Below are positions 1 to 6,150 of a stretch of 6,253 nt of DNA, piece after piece. The DNA is from Anaerolineae bacterium (GTDB taxonomy: Bacteria; Chloroflexota; Anaerolineae; B4-G1; DUEL01). Position numbers and translations under genes: made by a program. Below the pieces are notes generated by a model. The model ran no database searches, had not been told where the DNA came from, and was given only the letters and a program-made list of their open reading frames with translations. Location: NCBI GenBank assembly GCA_016926575.1, contig JAFGOJ010000108.1:1-6253 (forward strand), written 5' to 3'. Each line of letters begins with the position of its first letter. The first letter of the stretch is position 1.

Positions 1-43
1 CGGGGAAACGGGTAAACCTGCGGTTTACCTTCCGGTTTCCCCG
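1..43 (-). terminator. Two-tier hairpin after the PAP2 gene, possible terminator
   Basis: Bases 1-9 pair perfectly with 35-43 (outer stem, GGGGAAAC against GTTTCCCC plus a closing C-G). Bases 11-18 pair perfectly with 22-29 (GGTAAACC against GGTTTACC) around a TGC loop. The two stems are separated by one base on one side and five on the other. The structure starts 25 bases past the TAA stop of the last gene of the minus-strand operon, a natural place for transcription to end. The U-tract that would prove an intrinsic terminator would lie beyond base 1, outside the window, so it may instead be an mRNA 3'-end stabiliser or a palindromic repeat. Confidence 0.45.
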
Positions 44-68
44 GACCCCTTCCGCAAATGGGCCTGGG

Positions 69-995
69 TTAACGTCTCAGGCGGCCCTCCGCCAGGCGCA
101 GCTTGACGAAGGCCCACGGCGCACCCAAGCCGCCCCACAAACCGATCAGCGTGTAGCGGACGAAACGGAAAAGCAGCGCGGGTTCGAGGCTGGAGAAGGC
201 AGCTTTCAACCCGGCGTACAGGATGAACATCACGACGACGCCGGGCAGGTAGCGCAGGCCGCGCCGCCACCACACGCCGTCGCTGTCGAAACCGACCCAG
301 CGCCGCTCCAACACGAACCCCACACCCATTCCCAACAACGTCGCGCCGGTAGTGACGCCGCTCTCGTTGAGCAAAGCCAGCGTCAACAGGATTGGAATCG
401 CCACAGCGAGCCCCAATTGCCATCCCAGGCCGCTCTTTTCCAGCCAGCCTTCGGCCTTCGGCTCCAGCCACAGGTAGAGGACGAGCAGCAGCGCGCCAAT
501 CACGTACCCTCCCAGTACGTCGTGGGGAAAATGGACCGCCAGGTAGATGCGCGAAAGAGGCACGAGCAGCATCAATAACCCCGCCAGCACCCACAACCAC
601 GTGCGCTTGAATTGGCTCGCCACGTAGCCCCAGATGACGACGGTATTCTGCGTGTGCCCGCTGGGGAATCCGCCGCCGGATGCCTCGTACCGCTCGATGA
701 TCTCGGCGAGTGGGTACCGGTACAGCGGTGCCATGCGATCCAAGGCACGATCGAACGGGCGGGGTTGGTCGGCCAGCAGCTTCACCACCGTGTTCGAATA
801 GGCGCAGGCGAGAAACAGCAGCGTGAGACGCGCACCCGTGCGGCGGTCCAGGCACCAGTAGACGAAGGGCATGAACAGCAAGTAGAACATCTCGTTGCCC
901 AGGTAAGTGAACATCTCGAACGGTGTGGTCAACCCTGGAAGGGTCTGGCGCAGCCACACAATCGCATCGATGCCCCAGTCAAGAACCGCGTCCAT
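69..995 (-). CDS. PAP2-family membrane phosphatase
   Basis: This 308-residue integral membrane protein has the complete three-part acid phosphatase/vanadium haloperoxidase signature: K72-X6-R79-P80, then PSGH at 111-114, then S148-R149-X5-H155-X3-D159. In the family, His114 is the general acid and His155 the nucleophile that is phosphorylated. Substrates are typically lipid phosphates such as undecaprenyl diphosphate or phosphatidic acid, hydrolysed at the outer face of the cytoplasmic membrane; the substrate here cannot be read from sequence. Hydrophobic segments lie near 32-48, 55-72, 117-147, 160-177, 192-209, 213-229, 250-267 and 276-296. The stretch after Asp159 is about 150 residues, longer than in minimal PAP2 enzymes, with extra membrane spans. 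The start at 995 is preferred over an in-frame ATG at 1022 because a strong Shine-Dalgarno sequence lies just upstream of it. The gene overlaps the end of the SWIM gene by 17 bases, so translation is probably coupled. Confidence 0.9.
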   Translation of the reverse strand: MDAVLDWGIDAIVWLRQTLPGLTTPFEMFTYLGNEMFYLLFMPFVYWCLDRRTGARLTLLFLACAYSNTVVKLLADQPRPFDRALDRMAPLYRYPLAEIIERYEASGGGFPSGHTQNTVVIWGYVASQFKRTWLWVLAGLLMLLVPLSRIYLAVHFPHDVLGGYVIGALLLVLYLWLEPKAEGWLEKSGLGWQLGLAVAIPILLTLALLNESGVTTGATLLGMGVGFVLERRWVGFDSDGVWWRRGLRYLPGVVVMFILYAGLKAAFSSLEPALLFRFVRYTLIGLWGGLGAPWAFVKLRLAEGRLRR

Positions 996-1890
996 TTTTC
1001 TCCTCCTCTTCAGTGCCGCCAAACGCCAGCGCCAGCGCGGCGTCGGTGACGGCGGCGTAGGTCAGAGCCAGCGCCCCAACGAATGCCTCCGGGCGCTTGG
1101 CAAACTCGGGCAACCCCAGCCGCTTCAGCAGCGCCGTCTCTACCGGCGGCGGCGTCACCGCAACGTGAAAACCGGCCAGGTCGCCGCGCTGCTCCCAGAA
1201 CCGATCCAGGTCCGATTCGAGGGGGGCAGCCTCCGGCTCGAGTTCCTCTCCCACGACCGTCTCCAATTCGACCGGCGTAGCGGCGGCGCGGCGCGCGCGC
1301 AGCCCTTCCATGACCTGCTCGCGGGTGCGGCCACGCAACTTGAACAAGAGGAAGGGGTCGCGGTCAAACGTCTCACCCAGCAAATAGTAGACGGCGGCGA
1401 TGTGCTTACAGGGCACCGCCCAGTCTGGGCACGAGCAGTCCATCGCCACGTCTTCGCGGCGGGGGAAGAGCGACGTCCCGGCCGTGTCGAACGCCTCTTC
1501 GATGTTGGGCGGCATCTCCCCGGCCAGCAGGTGGGCGGCGAAGATGGCCTGTTCGGCCATCGCGTCGATGGCGCGCTCCCACTGCTGTTCGCTCAAGGAT
1601 CGAATGCCGATGCGCACCGCGTAGGGCGTGCGACGCGAGCCCTGCACGCGGGCCGTCACCAACCCCACCTGCACGTCGATGTTGCGCACCTGGCCTTTGC
1701 GCGCGTAGGCACGCCCGCGTTGGAGGCGATTGTCCCATCCGAAGGACTCCAGCACCGCGACCCAGCGCCGCGCCCACCAGTTTTCGCCGAACTCCCCGCG
1801 CTTCGTGCGCGCCTTGAGGCCGTTTTCCACCGGGATAGGGCTGGATTTGGGGAAATAGCCCCAACTGTCGGAATACCGCCGTCGTGCCAT
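979..1890 (-). CDS. SWIM zinc-finger protein, partner of the SNF2 ATPase (YwqB-like)
   Basis: This 303-residue soluble protein has a canonical SWIM zinc-binding motif, C152-X-C154-X6-C161-X-H163, within CSCPDWAVPCKH. SWIM domains are predicted to bind DNA or proteins and in bacteria are repeatedly linked to SWI2/SNF2 ATPases, by fusion or as neighbouring genes. The N-terminal part (about 12-95) has the conserved pattern of this family: PIPVENG, the WWARRW tryptophan cluster at 38-43, the RGRAYARKGQV block at 58-68 and QGSRRTPY at 83-90. The region after 185 is Ala/Glu-rich and less conserved, ending in an acidic EEEE stretch. The ATG follows the SNF2 stop after one base (TGA-C-ATG) with AGGAG six bases upstream, so the gene is very likely co-translated with the ATPase. 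It probably acts as its DNA- or partner-binding subunit, which is inference from context. Confidence 0.9.
   Translation of the reverse strand: MARRRYSDSWGYFPKSSPIPVENGLKARTKRGEFGENWWARRWVAVLESFGWDNRLQRGRAYARKGQVRNIDVQVGLVTARVQGSRRTPYAVRIGIRSLSEQQWERAIDAMAEQAIFAAHLLAGEMPPNIEEAFDTAGTSLFPRREDVAMDCSCPDWAVPCKHIAAVYYLLGETFDRDPFLLFKLRGRTREQVMEGLRARRAAATPVELETVVGEELEPEAAPLESDLDRFWEQRGDLAGFHVAVTPPPVETALLKRLGLPEFAKRPEAFVGALALTYAAVTDAALALAFGGTEEEEKNGRGS
1000..1008 (-). promoter_or_regulatory. Ribosome binding site deciding the PAP2 start
   Basis: On the minus strand GAGGAGGAG is followed by AAAA and then the ATG at 995, good Shine-Dalgarno spacing. The alternative ATG at 1022 lies upstream of this site, so the site supports the shorter protein. 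The same bases encode the Glu-rich tail (EEEEK) of the SWIM protein. Confidence 0.75.
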
Positions 1891-1891
1891 G

Positions 1892-4800
1892 TCAGTCTCC
1901 TACCGCCTCGCGGCTCAGGGCGACCAGCTCGCGCAGTTGAGCGGTGCTCAACTCCGTCAGCCAGCCCTCGCCCGCGCCGATGACGCTCTCCGCCAGCGCC
2001 TTCTTGCTTTCGATCAGCGCGTCGATGCGCTCCTCCAGCGAGCCGGCGCAGATGAACTTGTGCACCCACACGTCCTTGCGCTGGCCAATACGAAACGCGC
2101 GGTCGGTGGCCTGGTTCTCCACCGCCGGGTTCCACCAGCGGTCGAAGTGGAAAACGTGGTTGGCCCGCGTCAGGTTCAACCCCAGCCCGCCTGCCTTGAG
2201 CGAGAGCACGAACAGCGACGGCCCGTGCCGCTCCTCCTGGAAGCGGGTGATCATCCGGTCGCGGTGTTTGGCGGGTGTGCCCCCGTGCAGGAAGAGCACT
2301 TCCCCTTCGAAGGTGTCTTGCAGGTACTGCTGCAACAGTCCACCCATCTCGGCGAATTGGGTGAAGATCAGCGCCCGCTCGTCCACCGCCAGCACCTCTT
2401 CCAACATCTCCCCCAGGCGCGCCAGCTTTCCGGAACGGTCCGCCAGCGCCGACCCGTCGCCCAGGAAATGGGCCGGATGGTTGCAGATCTGCTTCAGCCG
2501 CGTCAACATCGACAGCACCAGACCCTTGCGCTGCATGCCTTCTGCTTCCTCCACCTGCTGGAGCGCGTCTTGCACCACGGCCTGGTAGAGCGTCGCCTGC
2601 TCCGGCGTCAGCGTGCAGTAGACCTTGTTTTCCAGCTTCTCGGGCAGGTCCTGGATGATGGTGGGGTCGGTCTTGAGGCGGCGCAGCACGAACGGTTGGA
2701 TCAGATTGCGCAACTGCCCGGCGGCTTCCTGATCCTGGTACCGCTCGATGGGCAGGGCGAACTGGGAACGGAAGGCCTGCTGGGAGCCCAGGTAGCCGGG
2801 GTTGAGGAACTGCATGATCGACCACAGCTCCGACAGTCGGTTCTCGACCGGGGTGCCGGTCAGCGCGATGCGGTAGCCCGAGGCGATGCGGCGGATGGCC
2901 TGGGTCTGTTTGGCGGCGGGGTTCTTGATGTTCTGCGCTTCGTCCAGCACGATGCCCGACCACCCGACCGTTTCCAATACCTCCTCGTCCCGCCGGGCCA
3001 GGGCGTAGGTGCTGATGACCACGTCGATCTGCGCAGCGGCATCGAGGAACGCCTCGCCGCCCAGCCGGTCGCTGCCGTGGTGGATCATCACTTGCAGGCT
3101 GGGGGCGAAGCGGGCGATCTCCCGCGCCCAGTTGCCGACGACGGAGGTAGGACAGACGACCAGCACCGGGCCGTTGCTGTGCCCGGCTTCCCGGTCGTGC
3201 AAGAAAAGCGCGATGGTCTGGATTGTCTTGCCCAGGCCCATATCGTCGGCCAGGCAGGCCCCCAATCCCCATTGGCGCAGAAACGCCAGCCAGGAGAGGC
3301 CGCGCTGCTGGTAGGGGCGGAGCTGCCCCACGAGACCGTCCGGCGGAAGCAGCTCGGTCAGCGGCGCGCTGCCGTTCAGGCGTTGCAGCAGTTCGTCCAC
3401 CCAGCCTTCGGCGGCGATGCCGACGACGGGCAAGTCGCCCAGCGTGCCCTCTTCGGTCAATCCCATGCGCAGTGCCTCGCGCAGCGCGATCTCTTCCTCC
3501 GCTGCGCGCTGGGTCTGCCAGAAGCGCATGGCCGCTTCGACCTGTTCCGGGCGCAATTCGACCCACTCTCCGCGCACCTGCACGAGGGGCACCTTCAGTT
3601 CCGCCAGGCGGGCGAACTCGTCGGGGGCAAGCATCTGGTCACCCAGGGCTAGTTTCCATTTAAAAGTGACCAAGGCGTCCAGATTGAGGATGCCGCTCCC
3701 TTGTTCGTCGGAGGAGATCGTGGCGTGGATGCCCAGCCGGCGGTGACGTTTGCGCCACCACTGCGGCACGAGGACACCGAATCCACTTTGCTCCAGCAAT
3801 GGCGCGGTCTCGCTGAGGAACGTGTAGGTCTGGTCGATGTTCAACGCGCAGAACTCGGGGCGGGCCTGGCGCAGGCTGGCCTGCAGCGGCGGGAAGAGGC
3901 GGGCCGACTGTCCCAGCGCGGCCAGCAGCTTCTCCTGCGGGTTGTCGAAGCGTCGGTCGAGGTAGCGCAGCGTTGCGCCGCGCTCGCGCCAGACCAGGCT
4001 GGCGGGAACCAGCAGGCTGGGATCGTCGCGCGCCTGGAGGAAGAAGCGCAGGGTCCACGCGTCTGCCGGCGGTGCAGCCACGACCGCGTCGCCGCCGGCG
4101 TCCATCTCTGGCGGTTCCAGGCGGAAGCAGATGCGGAACGGCTCTTCGGCCCCGGCGAGGAGTTGTTCCAGCCAGCGCGCCGCGGCCTGGCGTAGCTCTT
4201 CCAGCGCGTGGGCGGGAGCTTTGACGGCCGGGGAGCGGGCGAAGAGGGCGGCCAGCCAGGCCTGGATGGCCGGGTTATCGCGCCGGGTGACGACGTGGGT
4301 GAGGTTGAAGGCCCACCCACGCACCGCCGCGTCGACGACGCTGCCAAGGAAGTCTTTGAGCAAGACGCGCGGCGTGGGCGGGTCTTCTGGCGCGTCGTCC
4401 GCAGCGAGGCGAAGTGCGCGGGCGGCGGTCGGCAGGGCCGCGGCCAACATCTCCACGCGCTGCACGTCCTCGGGCCGGTCGAGCACCGGCACCCACAGGG
4501 CCAGGAACTCACCGTCGCGGCGGGTCAGCGTGGGGGCAAGTTGCTGGCGGGCCAGCAGTTCGAGGGCCAGCTTCGCGGCCAGCGACCAGACGATCAGGTC
4601 GATGCCCAGGGTCAGGCGCGGGGCCAGGTCCTCGGGACGGGGCAGGTCATTCAGGAAGGTCAGCGCGGCCAGCGGCGGCAGCATCAACCCGTCGATGTAC
4701 CAGGGGGTCAGTTCCAGGGGCGCGTCGGAGGGTTCGTCCATGGCATCCCGGATGAGTTGCGGGCCGGGCAGAGGGCAGCGGTTGGCAGCGGGCAGGTGGG

Positions 4801-5266
4801 CTAGGGCGCGGGTTTCGCCGGCCTCGGTGGGGATCAAGTCGGGCAGTGTTTCGCGCAGCGCGGCGGGCGGGAGGTGGAAGGGGTGGAGGGGCACTTTCGG
4901 CGCGCGGCCGCGGCGAGGTGGGAGCGGAGGGCCTTCGCCCCAGAGGAAGAGCGCACCCGACAGCCAGGTCGCGTGCAAGACGCGCCGCCCCGGCAGGAGT
5001 GCGAACGGCTCGAAAGGTGGCGGGGGCGGTGCGGGGGCGGGCGTTTCATCGCCTACAGGCGGCAGCGGGTGGTCACGTTCCCACGCGCTCAGGCGCTCCC
5101 GCACCTGAGCCAGGGTGGTCATGCCGAAGCCGCGCATCCGCAGCAGGTCCACGTCACTACAGGAGCGTAGGTCGGCCAACGTGACGATACCGGCACGCAT
5201 CAAGGCGTTAAAAGCGCGCGTCGGAAGGTCCAGCACGTCAATCGAAAGGTCTGGTGAATTCCCCAT
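1892..5266 (-). CDS. SWI2/SNF2-family DNA-dependent ATPase with an N-terminal RNA polymerase alpha-CTD-like domain
   Basis: This 1124-residue superfamily 2 ATPase should translocate on duplex DNA and remodel or displace bound protein. All core motifs are intact: LRPYQQ at 649-654, Walker A MGLGKT at 676-681 (Lys680), DEAQ at 775-778, LTGTP at 802-806, KAGGLGLNLT from Lys1024, and the arginine-finger motif DRAFRIGQR at 1055-1063. Before the motor lies the bacterial SNF2-associated domain (DUF3670 type), with W503-W504 and LDALVTFKW ending at 537. Typical relatives (HelZ/YwqA-like) begin near the VLHATW motif, here residues 96-101. This protein has about 90 extra residues: an alpha-CTD-like fold at 8-60, then a proline-rich linker at 66-88. 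The C-terminus (EGWLTELST, then LREL) is complete. The start has only a weak AGG upstream, with a promoter -10 box nine bases before the ATG. It heads the operon with the SWIM and PAP2 genes. The ATPase call is very secure; the cellular role (transcription, repair or defence) is not visible. Confidence 0.95.
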   Translation of the reverse strand: MGNSPDLSIDVLDLPTRAFNALMRAGIVTLADLRSCSDVDLLRMRGFGMTTLAQVRERLSAWERDHPLPPVGDETPAPAPPPPPFEPFALLPGRRVLHATWLSGALFLWGEGPPLPPRRGRAPKVPLHPFHLPPAALRETLPDLIPTEAGETRALAHLPAANRCPLPGPQLIRDAMDEPSDAPLELTPWYIDGLMLPPLAALTFLNDLPRPEDLAPRLTLGIDLIVWSLAAKLALELLARQQLAPTLTRRDGEFLALWVPVLDRPEDVQRVEMLAAALPTAARALRLAADDAPEDPPTPRVLLKDFLGSVVDAAVRGWAFNLTHVVTRRDNPAIQAWLAALFARSPAVKAPAHALEELRQAAARWLEQLLAGAEEPFRICFRLEPPEMDAGGDAVVAAPPADAWTLRFFLQARDDPSLLVPASLVWRERGATLRYLDRRFDNPQEKLLAALGQSARLFPPLQASLRQARPEFCALNIDQTYTFLSETAPLLEQSGFGVLVPQWWRKRHRRLGIHATISSDEQGSGILNLDALVTFKWKLALGDQMLAPDEFARLAELKVPLVQVRGEWVELRPEQVEAAMRFWQTQRAAEEEIALREALRMGLTEEGTLGDLPVVGIAAEGWVDELLQRLNGSAPLTELLPPDGLVGQLRPYQQRGLSWLAFLRQWGLGACLADDMGLGKTIQTIALFLHDREAGHSNGPVLVVCPTSVVGNWAREIARFAPSLQVMIHHGSDRLGGEAFLDAAAQIDVVISTYALARRDEEVLETVGWSGIVLDEAQNIKNPAAKQTQAIRRIASGYRIALTGTPVENRLSELWSIMQFLNPGYLGSQQAFRSQFALPIERYQDQEAAGQLRNLIQPFVLRRLKTDPTIIQDLPEKLENKVYCTLTPEQATLYQAVVQDALQQVEEAEGMQRKGLVLSMLTRLKQICNHPAHFLGDGSALADRSGKLARLGEMLEEVLAVDERALIFTQFAEMGGLLQQYLQDTFEGEVLFLHGGTPAKHRDRMITRFQEERHGPSLFVLSLKAGGLGLNLTRANHVFHFDRWWNPAVENQATDRAFRIGQRKDVWVHKFICAGSLEERIDALIESKKALAESVIGAGEGWLTELSTAQLRELVALSREAVGD
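1897..1901 (-). promoter_or_regulatory. Ribosome binding site of the SWIM gene inside the SNF2 3' end
   Basis: The minus strand reads AGGAG, six bases, then ATG at 1890. The SNF2 stop codon (1892-1894) lies within the spacer, the layout expected for stop-start coupled translation of two subunits. Confidence 0.65.
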
Positions 5267-5274
5267 TGAGACCT

Positions 5275-5303
5275 ATGATAGTGTAGAAGACGGCAATTGG
5301 CAA
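5275..5303 (-). promoter_or_regulatory. Candidate sigma70-type promoter of the SNF2-SWIM-PAP2 operon
   Basis: The minus strand has TTGCCA (5298-5303) and TATCAT (5275-5280) separated by exactly 17 bases; each box matches the sigma70 consensus at five of six positions. The expected transcription start is at about 5267-5269, immediately before the ATG at 5266, which would make the message leaderless or nearly so. The -35 box lies inside the heptamer repeat. The site implies that the operon is transcribed separately from the reactivation gene upstream. Confidence 0.5.
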
Positions 5304-5333
5304 GGGGCAGGATGCAGGAAGCCAGATGCAAGG
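5292..5333. repeat. Degenerate 7-base tandem repeat, six units
   Basis: On the plus strand the stretch divides into ggcaatt, ggcaagg, ggcagga, tgcagga, agccaga and tgcaagg. Five of the six units carry GCA at positions 2-4 and most have a purine-rich second half. It begins two bases beyond the stop codon of the reactivation gene and extends into the promoter of the next operon. It resembles the short tandemly repeated heptamers known from cyanobacteria and some other large bacterial genomes. No coding role is seen. Confidence 0.55.
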
Positions 5334-5335
5334 TA

Positions 5336-6025
5336 TCAATGTCGTCGCCAGCAGTGATCCTTGAGGGCGCAGACGTGGCACATCGAGCCGACGGCGTTGT
5401 GTTTGTAGTCTGCTCCGATGCCGATGACGACCGAGGCCGATTTGTAGGGGATGAGCAGGTAGCTGTCGTTGAGCGAGACGCCGATGTCGGCGATGGGCAG
5501 CAGGGAGCAAAGCGTCTTTTGGCCGGAGAGCGGCCAGTCGGGCAGCGAGCCGGGCGAGAGGGCCGGGCTGACGCCGTAGCCGCGCTCTGCGGCGCGCTCT
5601 TCGGCGAGGGCAACGGCCTGTTCTCCCACGTGGCTGAGTGCGATGACGCCGGCGCTGTCGAGCATGAGCGCCAGCATCGAGTCGCCGCTGGAGAAGCCGG
5701 CCTGAACTTCCACATCCAGATCGGGGCCGATGGTGACGATGGCGACGAGGACTTCCGCGGCAGGGTCGAGCAGGTTGGCGTGTTCCCCGATGGCGAGCAC
5801 GTGGCCGGTGGCGAGGGTTGCTTTCTGATCGACGACCTCCTGAACGGGGAAGAAGTCGTAGACGATGGCCGGCGCGACCAGGTCGGGCAGGCGCGCCAAT
5901 GCCGCGCGCACCGGCTTTTCCAGCGCCGCTTTCTGGGCCGGGGTAGCGCCCTTTCCACGCGGGCGGTGTGCCTCGACGAGTTCGTCGGGGTCGACTGTGA
6001 CGGTAAAATCTTTTAGAATGGGCAT
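5336..6025 (-). CDS. Stand-alone cobalamin-dependent methionine synthase reactivation-domain protein
   Basis: This 229-residue soluble protein resembles the C-terminal activation domain of MetH, which binds S-adenosylmethionine and helps re-methylate oxidised cob(II)alamin. The diagnostic region is the block at 150-172 (GYGVSP, then SPGSLPDWPL and QKTL), matching the MetH Pro/Gly-rich SAM-binding loop, followed by IGVSLNDSYLLIPYKSASVV at 181-200, matching the MetH segment that contains LTES. Solo versions of this domain are known, for example in Thermotoga, where MetH lacks its own activation domain. The C-terminus has a cysteine cluster, C216-X2-C219-X5-C225, which could bind a metal or iron-sulphur centre; that is inference. 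The N-terminal 100 residues are only loosely conserved. The ATG has AGGAGG five bases upstream. No methyltransferase or corrinoid protein is in the window, so the partner must be encoded elsewhere, perhaps just upstream. A reactivator for another corrinoid methyltransferase is possible. Confidence 0.82.
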   Translation of the reverse strand: MPILKDFTVTVDPDELVEAHRPRGKGATPAQKAALEKPVRAALARLPDLVAPAIVYDFFPVQEVVDQKATLATGHVLAIGEHANLLDPAAEVLVAIVTIGPDLDVEVQAGFSSGDSMLALMLDSAGVIALSHVGEQAVALAEERAAERGYGVSPALSPGSLPDWPLSGQKTLCSLLPIADIGVSLNDSYLLIPYKSASVVIGIGADYKHNAVGSMCHVCALKDHCWRRH

Positions 6026-6030
6026 GCGAT

Positions 6031-6036
6031 CCTCCT
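6031..6036 (-). promoter_or_regulatory. Ribosome binding site of the reactivation gene
   Basis: A consensus AGGAGG on the minus strand lies five bases before the ATG at 6025 and fixes that start. It is much stronger than the signal in front of the SNF2 gene. Confidence 0.75.
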
Positions 6037-6061
6037 GTTTCGAAAATAACTGCTCATCCGG

Positions 6062-6150
6062 CCGTCATGCCCGCGCAAGCGGGCATCCAAACCCGCGACC
6101 AGTGGATTCCCGCTTTTCCCGCTTTCGCGGGAATGACAGCGGGAATGACA
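6062..6150. repeat. Dispersed-type palindromic intergenic repeat (REP/MITE-like)
   Basis: The left half is a perfect 8-bp stem (6067-6074 with 6079-6086, ATGCCCGC against GCGGGCAT) around a GCAA loop. The right half is a second hairpin, 6116-6122 with 6127-6133 around TTTC, nested inside 6106-6113 with 6139-6146 (ATTCCCGC against GCGGGAAT). The two halves are also inverted copies of each other: GTCATGCCCGC at 6064-6074 against GCGGGAATGAC at 6139-6149, and GCGGGCATCCA at 6079-6089 against TGGATTCCCGC at 6103-6113, each with one mismatch. The ATTCCCGC...GCGGGAAT pattern is a widespread bacterial dispersed repeat type, similar to the Neisseria dRS3 core. It lies in the leader of the reactivation gene and has no ORF of its own. 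Confidence 0.75.

Noticed and set aside
907..1983. Plus-strand open frame (358 codons) opposite the SWIM gene
   Set aside because: It is antisense to a gene with an intact zinc motif and good ribosome site, has an Arg/Gly-rich composition and no recognisable domain.
1656..3566. Minus-strand open frame of 636 codons overlapping the SNF2 gene
   Set aside because: It is an out-of-frame shadow of the SNF2 gene: Arg/Gly/Pro-rich with no motifs, while the other frame carries the full ATPase.
1889..3652. Long plus-strand open frame (587 codons) opposite the SNF2 gene
   Set aside because: It is antisense to the helicase motor region, whose motifs are unmistakable. The translation is rich in Gln, Arg, His and Leu and matches no family; long mirror frames are expected in GC-rich genes.
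1892..5266. Phage-defence helicase (DISARM- or BREX-type)
   Set aside because: SNF2-like ATPases occur in such systems, but no methyltransferase, nuclease or other defence partner is present. The SWIM and PAP2 neighbours do not point that way.
5267..5335. Intrinsic terminator between the reactivation gene and the SNF2 gene
   Set aside because: No stem of useful length followed by a T-tract is present on the minus strand; the gap holds the heptamer repeat and the promoter candidate.
5297..6016. Plus-strand open frame (239 codons) opposite the reactivation gene
   Set aside because: It is antisense to a gene with recognisable MetH-type motifs and a consensus Shine-Dalgarno; no independent coding evidence.
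6062..6150. CRISPR-like array in the repeat region
   Set aside because: The repeated units are contiguous palindrome arms of 9-12 bases with no spacers of regular length, and no cas genes are nearby.
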